Source of the DNA: Proteobacteria bacterium UBA6908
GTDB taxonomy: Bacteria > Pseudomonadota > Gammaproteobacteria > Acidiferrobacterales > UBA6901
Reading direction: 5' to 3'
Length of the DNA: 29,435 bases
NCBI GenBank assembly: GCA_002451085.1
Contig: DKBE01000022.1
Span: forward strand, 235 to 29,669
Each line of letters starts with the position of its first letter. The stretch's first letter is position 1. A program made the position numbers and the translations under genes. Of the stretch, positions 21,972-28,473 are shown in pieces. The notes under the pieces were generated by a model that saw only the letters and a list, made by a program, of their open reading frames with translations, was not told the origin of the DNA and searched no databases.

Positions 21972-23237
21972 GTGACGACCACCCACGCCAGTGACCCGCC
22001 GGCCAGCACCACGGCCTACACCATCCTGGCGGCCATCAGCGTCTGTCATTTGCTCAATGACATGATGCAGTCGCTGTTGCCCGCGATCTATCCGATCTTG
22101 AAGAGCAACTACGGCCTCGACTTCGGCCAGATCGGTGTGCTGACGTTCACCTTTCAATTCACAGCCTCGCTCTTGCAGCCGGCAATCGGCTTGTACATCG
22201 ACAAACATCCCAAACCCTATTCACTCGCCATCGGCATGGGCAGCACACTCACCGGCCTGTTGCTGCTGGCCTTCGCGCACGACTACAGCATGTTGCTGCT
22301 GGCCGCGGCGTTGATCGGCACCGGCTCATCGGTGTTTCATCCGGAATCGTCGCGCGTCGCGCGCATGGCCGCCGGCAAGCGGCACGGGCTGGCGCAGTCG
22401 GTATTCCAGGTGGGCGGCAATCTCGGTTCCGCCATCGGCCCGCTGCTCGCGGCGTTTATCGTGTTGCAGCGCGGCCAGACGAGTGTCGCGTGGTTTTCGC
22501 TGGCGGCGCTGCTCGGCATCGTGTTGCTCATCAACGTCGGCCACTGGTACAGCGCTCACGGGCTGGCGCGCATCAAGCCGCGCGGTACGAAAACGGGGGC
22601 GCACCTCGATCTGCCGCGCGCCAGGGTGGCCATGGCGATTGCGGTGCTGATCTTGCTGATCTTCTCCAAATTCTTCTACATGGCCAGCATGACGAGCTAC
22701 TACACCTTTTACCTGATCGATCGGTTCGGGGTTTCGGTGCAGAGCGCGCAGTTGCACCTGTTTGTATTTTTGGGGTCGGTGGCCATCGGCACGATTGCCG
22801 GCGGGCCGATCGGTGATCGCATTGGCCGCAAGGCAGTGATCTGGACATCGATCCTCGGCGTGTTGCCGTTCACGCTGCTCTTGCCGCACGCCAACCTGTT
22901 CTGGACCGGTGTGTTGAGTGTGCCGATCGGCATTATTCTCGCCTCGGCCTTCCCGGCCATTGTGGTCTATGCGCAGGAACTGATGCCGACGCGGGTCGGG
23001 GCAGTGGCCGGCCTGTTCTTTGGTTTTGCCTTCGGTCTCGGCGGCATCGGCGCCGCTGTGCTGGGCGAGCTGGCCGATGCGACCAGCATCACCTTTGTCT
23101 ACCAGCTGTGCGCATTCCTGCCGGCCATCGGCCTGCTGGCCGGGTTGCTGCCGCACCTCAAGTCCGAAGACCATCAGCCGCCGATGTCGGCCGTGGCGGT
23201 CGACATGGCCGGCAACATCGATCCACCGCCGCGTTGA
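21972..23237 (+). CDS. fsr: MFS exporter, fosmidomycin-resistance (Fsr) type
   Basis: The 421-residue protein has twelve predicted membrane helices. The Fsr signature is present at the first helix (ISVCHLLNDMMQSLLPAIYP), followed by FGQIGVLTFTFQFTASLLQP, IGTGSSVFHPESSRVARMAA, SVFQVGGNLGSAIGPLLAAF and, in the second half, PIGDRIGRKAVIW and PTRVGAVAGLFFGFAFGLGG. The E. coli homologue exports fosmidomycin; natural substrates are unknown. The start is a GTG at 21972; no usable ATG precedes the first helix. The TerB-like gene follows after 47 bases. Confidence 0.9.
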   Translation: MTTTHASDPPASTTAYTILAAISVCHLLNDMMQSLLPAIYPILKSNYGLDFGQIGVLTFTFQFTASLLQPAIGLYIDKHPKPYSLAIGMGSTLTGLLLLAFAHDYSMLLLAAALIGTGSSVFHPESSRVARMAAGKRHGLAQSVFQVGGNLGSAIGPLLAAFIVLQRGQTSVAWFSLAALLGIVLLINVGHWYSAHGLARIKPRGTKTGAHLDLPRARVAMAIAVLILLIFSKFFYMASMTSYYTFYLIDRFGVSVQSAQLHLFVFLGSVAIGTIAGGPIGDRIGRKAVIWTSILGVLPFTLLLPHANLFWTGVLSVPIGIILASAFPAIVVYAQELMPTRVGAVAGLFFGFAFGLGGIGAAVLGELADATSITFVYQLCAFLPAIGLLAGLLPHLKSEDHQPPMSAVAVDMAGNIDPPPR

Positions 23238-23284
23238 GTGACCGATGCCAGCCACTCTCATGTTGCGTTAATATCGAACGGACC

Positions 23285-23755
23285 ATGCTGCAAAACATCA
23301 AGCACTTCTTCGATCAGCACCTGCGCGTGGCCGGTGCGCCGCACGCCAAGGGCGCCCGGCATGCCTTGCAGGTGGCCACCGCCGCGTTGCTGATTGAAGT
23401 CATGCGTGCCGATCGCGATCTGAAAGACGCCGAGCGTCACGCCGTCAACGCCGCCATCCGGTCGCGCTTTGAGCTCACGGCGGAAGAAACGGCGGCCCTG
23501 CTGCGCCTGGCCGAAACCGAAGCCGGACAGGCAACCGATTATTACCAGTTCACCACGCTCATCAACCAGCATTTCACCGCCGCCCAGAAAGAGCAGGTGA
23601 TCGAGAACATGTGGCAGGTAGCCGCCGCCGATCACGAGATCGACCGCTACGAGCGCACCCTGGTGCACAAGGTGGCTGATTTGCTGCACGTACCACGTGC
23701 CACGCAGATTGCCGCCCGCGAACGCGCGCTGCGCGCCGCCGGGAGCGATTCCTAA
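23285..23755 (+). CDS. TerB-family (tellurite resistance type) protein
   Basis: The 156-residue cytoplasmic, all-helical protein has the TerB-like repeated acidic motif: LIEVMRADRDLKDAERHAVN near residue 45 and VAAADHEIDRYERTLVHKVA near 120, with HKVADLLHVP closing the domain. TerB-like proteins are metal-binding helical proteins linked to envelope stress and tellurite resistance; specific activity is not known for this branch. The ATG at 23285 is chosen because residues encoded upstream in the same frame overlap the exporter gene and are arginine-rich out-of-frame sequence. Confidence 0.85.
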   Translation: MLQNIKHFFDQHLRVAGAPHAKGARHALQVATAALLIEVMRADRDLKDAERHAVNAAIRSRFELTAEETAALLRLAETEAGQATDYYQFTTLINQHFTAAQKEQVIENMWQVAAADHEIDRYERTLVHKVADLLHVPRATQIAARERALRAAGSDS

Positions 23756-23851
23756 TATAGTCACGGCGCCACGCCAGACCCGACGCAAAAACAATACCTG
23801 AGCAGCAGACTCACCTTGGGCACAGAGCATGCCCACCCGGCGGCGTCTTAC

Positions 23852-23865
23852 TTGATCCAGGTCAT
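23852..23865 (+). promoter_or_regulatory. FNR/ANR-like site TTGATCCAGGTCAT
   Basis: The sequence matches the FNR-family consensus TTGAT-N4-ATCAA at 8 of 10 fixed positions. A class II activator site centred at 23858.5 would place transcription start near 23900. A TATTGA hexamer at 23888-23893 is then at the expected -10 distance. The downstream gene starts at 23932. Confidence 0.55.
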
Positions 23866-23882
23866 TTCCGGTCCAGGTGAAT

Positions 23883-23901
23883 CGCGCTATTGATTAGCGC
23901 G
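23883..23901. repeat. Perfect inverted repeat CGCGCTA-TTGAT-TAGCGCG
   Basis: Seven-base arms (23883-23889 and 23895-23901) flank a five-base loop. The element overlaps the predicted -10 and start point of the FNR-like promoter, so it could be a repressor operator or a 5'-end hairpin of the message. Confidence 0.45.
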
Positions 23902-23931
23902 CATCAAGTTGCCTGTGAAGAGGAGTTGCCC

Positions 23932-24237
23932 ATGATGGCCGCCAGAGACACCAACCGGTCGTGCATCAATCCCCGCTGCCTGGGCAAGTATGATTTCGAG
24001 CACATCGCCCAATACGCCCGCAAGCGCTTCGTCGAAGGCTGCGACACCGTCACCCTGATGAATCAGGCGAGCACACAGCGCGAGAAAGAGGAAATCGCGT
24101 TGGTCAGCATGCTGGATGTCGACGAGAACGTGATCCGCGATCTGAAGCTCAGCTGCCGGCACGCCGACGCCTGCGAAGTCACTGATTGCCGTGAGCGGCT
24201 GCGTGACCTGATCGAACGGGATCTCGCCGGCCCATAA
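23932..24237 (+). CDS. Small six-cysteine hypothetical protein
   Basis: The 101-residue soluble protein has no signal peptide. Cysteines lie at 11, 16, 37, 75, 81 and 86 (SCINPRCLGKY, FVEGCDTV, SCRHADACEVTDC), a spacing compatible with metal or cluster binding. The middle (QASTQREKEEIALVSMLDVD) is helical and acidic. I do not recognise the family. AGGAG at 23921-23925 lies 6 bases before the ATG. An FNR-like site and a 19-base inverted repeat precede it, suggesting induction at low oxygen (inference). Confidence 0.7.
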   Translation: MMAARDTNRSCINPRCLGKYDFEHIAQYARKRFVEGCDTVTLMNQASTQREKEEIALVSMLDVDENVIRDLKLSCRHADACEVTDCRERLRDLIERDLAGP

Positions 24238-24374
24238 ACTTGCCTGCACCCGGTTGAAGCAGGTCCGGAATAGAAGGTTTCACCCATTTCCATCGGCCAC
24301 CCGCCATCGATCTGCTTTCAAGCATTTGCCTCCAGCCTGTCGTGGGCATAACAATCCGGCCGGACCCCTCGGTA

Positions 24375-24403
24375 TTGACACGTCTGGAAATTGGCCGTAA
24401 ATC
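24375..24403 (+). promoter_or_regulatory. Candidate promoter for the ClpS-SUKH cluster
   Basis: A perfect -35 TTGACA (24375-24380) is followed after 17 bases by TAAATC (24398-24403), a 3 of 6 match to the -10 consensus. It lies about 110 bases before the ClpS-like gene in the 277-base gap that precedes the cluster. ATTAG-N6-CTAAT near 24446-24461 is an additional short dyad downstream of it. Confidence 0.35.
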
Positions 24404-24514
24404 AACCTAACCTCTGGACTATCAGCTAGAGCGTCAGGGTAGATTAGATTTTACTAATCCAGCATCCGTAGGTCGGCGGCTTCTTCATTTCGAATTGGGA
24501 ATCCAGCGAATCGC

Positions 24515-24898
24515 ATGTCCATAAAATCCCGCATTCGAGCCTGGCTCAACATGGAAGACATCTCGGTCATTGGCGCGCCAGAGACCAAATTCGTCGTTTC
24601 TCGCCAGGGTAAACCGTTACAAGGTTTCGTCCACGGTGTGGAGATTTTCAATGACAACGCGACCACCATGAAATTTGTGGTGGGTACGTTGATGAAGCAT
24701 TTCAACATGAAAGAAGGCAGCGCGATCACCGCCATGGGCGCATGCCACACCAAAGGGAGCGTGGTGCTGCCGACGGACACGAGAGAACAGGCCGAGCAAT
24801 TGGCGCAGGCCGTCACCGCCGATGCGCGCGAACAAAACTTCCCGTTGGTCTGCAGAGCCATCAGTGCAGGGCAAGAGATACCCGATAACGCGTCGTGA
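24515..24898 (+). CDS. Divergent ClpS-like N-degron adaptor
   Basis: The 127-residue protein carries a ClpS core from ~residue 42: VEIFNDNATTMKFVVGTLMK, HFNMKEGSAITAMGACHTKG, TREQAEQLAQAVTADAREQN and FPLVCRAIS. ClpS delivers N-degron substrates to ClpAP. By alignment with E. coli ClpS, N46, D47, T50, M52, V55 and H78 match N34, D35, T38, M40, V43 and H66, but D36, which contacts the substrate's alpha-amino group, is Asn48. The N-terminal ~40 residues do not look like the ClpA-contacting tail of ClpS. No clpA neighbour is present; instead several SUKH genes follow, so this is probably a specialised paralogue. The ribosome site is weak. Confidence 0.78.
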   Translation: MSIKSRIRAWLNMEDISVIGAPETKFVVSRQGKPLQGFVHGVEIFNDNATTMKFVVGTLMKHFNMKEGSAITAMGACHTKGSVVLPTDTREQAEQLAQAVTADAREQNFPLVCRAISAGQEIPDNAS

Positions 24899-24956
24899 AC
24901 AGCGCTTTGTCATCCTGCATAAGAAAATCAATAAACAGCAAACGGAGCTGCGAAAC

Positions 24957-25541
24957 ATGTCAACCGAAACCCACCAACTGCTTGATGCGTTGCGTGCTGC
25001 CTTCCTGGCCAAAAACTGCCCAGTGGATGATTACCTGCAACCCGGGCTCACCTCCGAGCAGATTGTGTCCAAAACCAGCCATCTCGGCCTGACCCTGCCG
25101 GATGATCTGATTCAGCTGTATAGCTGGCGGAATGGTCAAAACGATGAAGCAGAGGACGCCTCGGACGCATTCGTATTTCGTGACAACATTTTTATCAACC
25201 TGGAGCGCGCGATCGCCGAATATGCCGAGGTGCTGGAGTACAACAGCGATAGCAACACGCTGGAAGACGATGGTGTTCTGCTGAAGAACTGCCTGCCGTT
25301 CGCGGCCTTTCAGGGGTCGTGGTATCTCGTTGTCTGCGGACCGCATCGGCTGAAGACCCAAAGCCGACATCCCATGATCGGCGTTTACGAAGGTATCGAT
25401 CTGCTATTCCATTCAATCGATACCATGGTGAAAACATGTACCGAATGGGTGCATCACAAGTCCTGGGCGCCGGCCTCCAGTCTCGACTACAACCTGGAGC
25501 TTGGAATCTGGAAGAAACACAACCCGGGAATCTTTGAATAA
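24957..25541 (+). CDS. SMI1/KNR4 (SUKH) family protein 1
   Basis: The 194-residue cytoplasmic protein has the SUKH signature LGLTLPDDLIQLYSWRNGQN, followed by NIFINLERAIAEYAEVLEYN, LPFAAFQGSWYLVV and VYEGIDLLFHSIDTMVKTC, matching the usual 'lP.d...ly...nG' helix-turn and later strands. SUKH proteins are commonly immunity proteins that neutralise polymorphic or contact-dependent toxins. GGAG at 24943-24946 precedes the ATG by ~10 bases. It starts 58 bases after the ClpS-like gene and is followed 35 bases later by a second SUKH gene, so co-transcription is likely. No toxin is adjacent within the window. Confidence 0.78.
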   Translation: MSTETHQLLDALRAAFLAKNCPVDDYLQPGLTSEQIVSKTSHLGLTLPDDLIQLYSWRNGQNDEAEDASDAFVFRDNIFINLERAIAEYAEVLEYNSDSNTLEDDGVLLKNCLPFAAFQGSWYLVVCGPHRLKTQSRHPMIGVYEGIDLLFHSIDTMVKTCTEWVHHKSWAPASSLDYNLELGIWKKHNPGIFE

Positions 25542-25576
25542 AAAGTACGGATCATGAATCCAGGACGGGAGAAGCC

Positions 25577-26440
25577 ATGAAAAACATCCTGCATAAATTT
25601 GAACAACAGATTGCCGACATTGATGGCGCCCTGGATGAGTTCAATCCCCCGGCCACGGCAGCGGAACTGGATGCCGCCGAGCGGGCACTGGGTGTGAAGT
25701 TCCCGGAGGACTTTCGTCAGCTCTATCTGTGGCATAACGGGGACCAGGGCAACCAATTCCTGTTTGGTGAATTCCGCATTTCATCTCTTGCCGAGCTGCT
25801 GGAGTTAAATCGATCAAATCGCGAATCCATGGAACCCACATGGCAACAAGTCACCGATGCCTCCGGAGTTTTCAAGAATTGCATTGCCAATTCGAAATGG
25901 ATCCAGTTTGGCGATAACGGCGGAAATACCATTCTGTTCCTGGACATGGATCCGGGCCAACAAGGCACGCCCGGGCAACTGCTGGAAGCCAGCGACGGCG
26001 AGCCGGTTTGCCGGTATCGAGGCATTCGGGAGTTTCTGGCCGATCTCACCAGGAAGATTGCAGAGGGCGAACTGGACTGGGACGACGAAGCCGGTTGTTT
26101 CATGGAAACAGACGAGGCCTCGGTTGCTGAACTCGCAAGTCTCAAAAACAGGATGAACGTGGTGAATGACGCGCCGGACCTGGCAGCACTGTCGTTGCTG
26201 CGCCCGGGTGACGAAGTGACGCTGGTCGGGGCCATTGAACCCAACCAGAAGACCAATAAACATCAACTGTATATTCGCGGTGGTTCCGTCACCGTGGTTG
26301 GTGCCATCGGCAAGATCAGTGCCGGCCTGGTCGGCGGGCCACCGCTGGTGAAGGTCAAGGTGCGGGCCGGCAAGAAAACCCTGCTGGGTATGGGGGCCCC
26401 AACCCTTGAAGTGGTTTCCTGTGAGCGCGTCCCAAAGTGA
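25577..26440 (+). CDS. SMI1/KNR4 (SUKH) protein 2 with C-terminal beta domain
   Basis: The 287-residue protein has a SUKH domain in the first ~170 residues: FNPPATAAELDAAERALGVK, FPEDFRQLYLWHNGDQGN, WIQFGDNGGNTILFLDMDPG and REFLADLTRKIAEGELDWDD. This is a textbook SMI1/KNR4 order. After an acidic linker a second domain (~200-287) is beta-rich (LLRPGDEVTLVGAIEPNQKT, QLYIRGGSVTVVGAIGKIS, LVKVKVRAGKKTLLG) and resembles a small OB-like barrel. I do not recognise it. A strong ribosome site (GGGAGAAG) precedes the ATG. Known SUKH proteins are usually single-domain, so the fusion is noteworthy. Confidence 0.85.
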   Translation: MKNILHKFEQQIADIDGALDEFNPPATAAELDAAERALGVKFPEDFRQLYLWHNGDQGNQFLFGEFRISSLAELLELNRSNRESMEPTWQQVTDASGVFKNCIANSKWIQFGDNGGNTILFLDMDPGQQGTPGQLLEASDGEPVCRYRGIREFLADLTRKIAEGELDWDDEAGCFMETDEASVAELASLKNRMNVVNDAPDLAALSLLRPGDEVTLVGAIEPNQKTNKHQLYIRGGSVTVVGAIGKISAGLVGGPPLVKVKVRAGKKTLLGMGAPTLEVVSCERVPK

Positions 26441-26506
26441 TCGACGGCTCACGGTTGCCTTGGCACGAGGCTGGATAAATCTGAATATGCCGCGCCCGGA
26501 ATCACA

Positions 26507-26520
26507 AACGAACCCTTCAT
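26507..26520 (+). repeat. Repeated leader element, copy 1 (AACGAACCCTTCAT)
   Basis: This 14-base stretch ends directly at the ATG at 26521. A 13/14 match (AACCAACCCTTCAT) occurs at 27995-28008, 6 bases before the ATG at 28015. Both genes lack a recognisable Shine-Dalgarno sequence. Confidence 0.3.
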
Positions 26521-27285
26521 ATGATTGAACTGCTGAACAATGTGATGAGTTTTGTTCTCTGGGCAGTACTTTTTCTCATTCTCACTCAAATCGCCCTGCA
26601 ACACCTGCTCGGGCCTTATTTGGTGTGGAAGACCGAGCGAGTACCCGTCTCCCACGACTTCCCGCCGCAGGATGTAAACACGTTTCTGGGCGAGCAGATG
26701 CCTGTGGTTCGCGAAGCCGTCGCCGAATTGGGGACACTCGAGTTTGTTCCGGCCGCGGTTTCGGTGCTGGAAAAAACAAATTCGAAAGCCTCCTTTTTGG
26801 TGCTCCAGCACAACACCGAACCGATCTCGGCGATGCTGGTGATCGCCAGCCACGCCAAAGGCAGCCTGTTCTACACGGAATTCACCCAGCGTTACTCGGA
26901 CGACACCGTGCTCGATGTGATGAACAGCCCAATGCCTTCTCTCTATCCCGCCGACCAGGCTAAACAGGTCTACCGTTTTCCGGGGATGCAGATACCCGAG
27001 CTGTTGAATGCCATCAAGAAGCTTCGCAGCCGTCTCCTGCCGCACAAAACCCCAATCCGATCTCTCGGAATCGGTAGCGAGCTGACCGATCTGGCGCGCT
27101 GGATGGATCTTGAAGTCGCCAGCCTGATTGAGCGTGGTTATTACCGGCGAGCGGCCAACGGCGACCAGAATCGCCTGTCGCTGAAAGGCGCGTGCCTGTT
27201 CACGTGGAAAATGGCGTGGCCCTGGAAACCGCTGCGTAATGTTATTGAAGTCGCTCGGGCACGCCGCGCCTTGGCGGCTGGCTAG
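26521..27285 (+). CDS. Hypothetical membrane-anchored protein in SUKH cluster
   Basis: The 254-residue protein has a single N-terminal membrane helix (FVLWAVLFLILTQIALQHLL). The rest is soluble and presumably cytoplasmic: VSHDFPPQDVNTFLGEQMPV, VLEKTNSKASFLVLQHNT, TEFTQRYSDDTVLDVMNSPM, and a basic C-terminus with GACLFTWKMAWPWKPL. I recognise no family. It starts 80 bases after the second SUKH gene and ends 39 bases before the next, on the same strand, so it probably belongs to the same transcription unit. There is no clear ribosome site; the ATG follows a short element repeated at 27995-28008. Confidence 0.65.
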   Translation: MIELLNNVMSFVLWAVLFLILTQIALQHLLGPYLVWKTERVPVSHDFPPQDVNTFLGEQMPVVREAVAELGTLEFVPAAVSVLEKTNSKASFLVLQHNTEPISAMLVIASHAKGSLFYTEFTQRYSDDTVLDVMNSPMPSLYPADQAKQVYRFPGMQIPELLNAIKKLRSRLLPHKTPIRSLGIGSELTDLARWMDLEVASLIERGYYRRAANGDQNRLSLKGACLFTWKMAWPWKPLRNVIEVARARRALAAG

Positions 27286-27324
27286 CAATCCGCCGTGGTT
27301 GACTTGAACCGAAAGGGAGCATCA

Positions 27325-27987
27325 ATGATTGAAACATTCCTGAACTTCTGCGGACGGCCCCATCAACGCTTTGTCTGCACCGCCGCGGGCGACGGGACGG
27401 GTCCGCAGTTCACGGCGAGTATCGAGCATCGCCTGGGGCCGCCGGCAGGCGAAAAGGCCATCGCCACACTCCATAAACGGCTTGGCAACCTGGCGCCACA
27501 GTTCGAGCCATTATTCAGGGCGCTCAACGGCGCGGTGCTGTACGCCGATACCTTGTCGGAATCGGCCGGTGTGTCGATCGCCGCCATGGAAGACTGGGAA
27601 GCATTAACCAAAGAATGGAAGGCCTGGCACGAGGGCAGACAGTACTACGATCCGGATGTGGAAGACGAGGACTTCGACTCCGACGATGATGAAATGCCCC
27701 TGCCAGCCTGGATGAAAAACGCAGTAGCCATCGGCGAAGCGCCGCAATCCGGCAATTACTTCGTGTTGGCGCTGGATGGGGATGAGCGCGGGAATATTTA
27801 TTACTGTGACCATGAAACACTGGACCCCGAGTATTTTGCCAGCTCCGTGAATGAATTTCTTGGCCGGCTCATATTGTGCGATCCGCCGCGGATGTTGCTG
27901 CACCTGGGCTGCTTTGCTCGTTATGCCGATGGCAAGACAGATCATCAGTGGATTCCGGAACAATACCTGGCCGGGAATGCCGCCTGA
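27325..27987 (+). CDS. SUKH-like protein 3 (acidic)
   Basis: The 220-residue protein is SUKH-like in overall order: FEPLFRALNGAVLYADTLSE, the late strands SGNYFVLALDGDERGNIYYC and PEYFASSVNEFLGRLILCDP, and a terminal region with LLHLGCFARYADGKTDHQWI. A strongly acidic linker (DPDVEDEDFDSDDDEMPLPA) sits in the middle. Match to the family is weaker than for the two genes upstream, so this is tentative. The ATG at 27325 is selected because AAGGGAG at 27311-27317 is 7 bases upstream; an in-frame GTG at 27295 is less likely. Confidence 0.6.
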   Translation: MIETFLNFCGRPHQRFVCTAAGDGTGPQFTASIEHRLGPPAGEKAIATLHKRLGNLAPQFEPLFRALNGAVLYADTLSESAGVSIAAMEDWEALTKEWKAWHEGRQYYDPDVEDEDFDSDDDEMPLPAWMKNAVAIGEAPQSGNYFVLALDGDERGNIYYCDHETLDPEYFASSVNEFLGRLILCDPPRMLLHLGCFARYADGKTDHQWIPEQYLAGNAA

Positions 27988-27994
27988 TTCGAGC

Positions 27995-28008
27995 AACCAA
28001 CCCTTCAT
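27995..28008 (+). repeat. Repeated leader element, copy 2 (AACCAACCCTTCAT)
   Basis: It differs from the copy at 26507-26520 at one of 14 positions and again lies immediately before a start codon without a clear Shine-Dalgarno sequence. It may be chance or a duplicated leader. Confidence 0.3.
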
Positions 28009-28014
28009 TAAACA

Positions 28015-28398
28015 ATGCTGCGAAACGCGCTTTCCAAAACGGTTTATATAAAGGTTTATGAAAACCGTTTCGTCCTCAAATTGCTCGAGGAGGGCAATAA
28101 GCCCATCACCATTGTTCCGTCATCTCCATTTTCAACAGCGCGCCTGCTGGTCGGGCAATTCAGTGCGGCCGAACAGGCACTGAAAAAGGGTTTCAAAGAC
28201 ATGCTCGCGGGCCGGTGGTTCATGCCCAGCCCGGTGGTGGTCATCCAGCCGATGGAAAAAATCGAAGGCGGCCTTGCCGAAGTCGAGGAGCGCGCACTCC
28301 GCGAACTGGCGCTGGCGGCAGGCGCGCGCCAGGCGATCGTCTGGGTTGGTCATGAACTCTCGGACACCGAGGTGGTGCGCCGAGCCCACGGTAATTGA
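28015..28398 (+). CDS. Small MreB/actin-like subdomain protein
   Basis: The 127-residue protein starts MLRNALSKTVYIKVYENRFV. Its second half (SPVVVIQPMEKIEGGLAEVE, ERALRELALAAGARQAIVWV) recalls the MreB segment 'P.vvI.vP..iT.vErRAv.eaa..aGA..v.li'. Only this subdomain is present; the nucleotide-binding loops and the rest of MreB are missing. Similar short proteins exist in other proteobacteria, to my recollection under an uninformative or wrong dehydrogenase name. Function is unknown; a non-polymerising actin-fold fragment is one possibility. It is the last + gene of the cluster, 27 bases after SUKH-like protein 3, and converges with the hydrolase gene at 28474. Confidence 0.62.
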   Translation: MLRNALSKTVYIKVYENRFVLKLLEEGNKPITIVPSSPFSTARLLVGQFSAAEQALKKGFKDMLAGRWFMPSPVVVIQPMEKIEGGLAEVEERALRELALAAGARQAIVWVGHELSDTEVVRRAHGN

Positions 28399-28473
28399 AA
28401 GCCGGGAATGCGCGAGTGATGCCGTGGCCGGTCACCAGAGCCACCCCGCACATCAATCACTCACGGTGCTGAT

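Noticed and set aside
22326..23261. Long - strand open frame of 311 codons opposite the exporter gene
   Set aside because: It lies fully antisense to the Fsr coding sequence and is rich in Arg/His/Gln/Asp with no domain; a typical GC-rich shadow.
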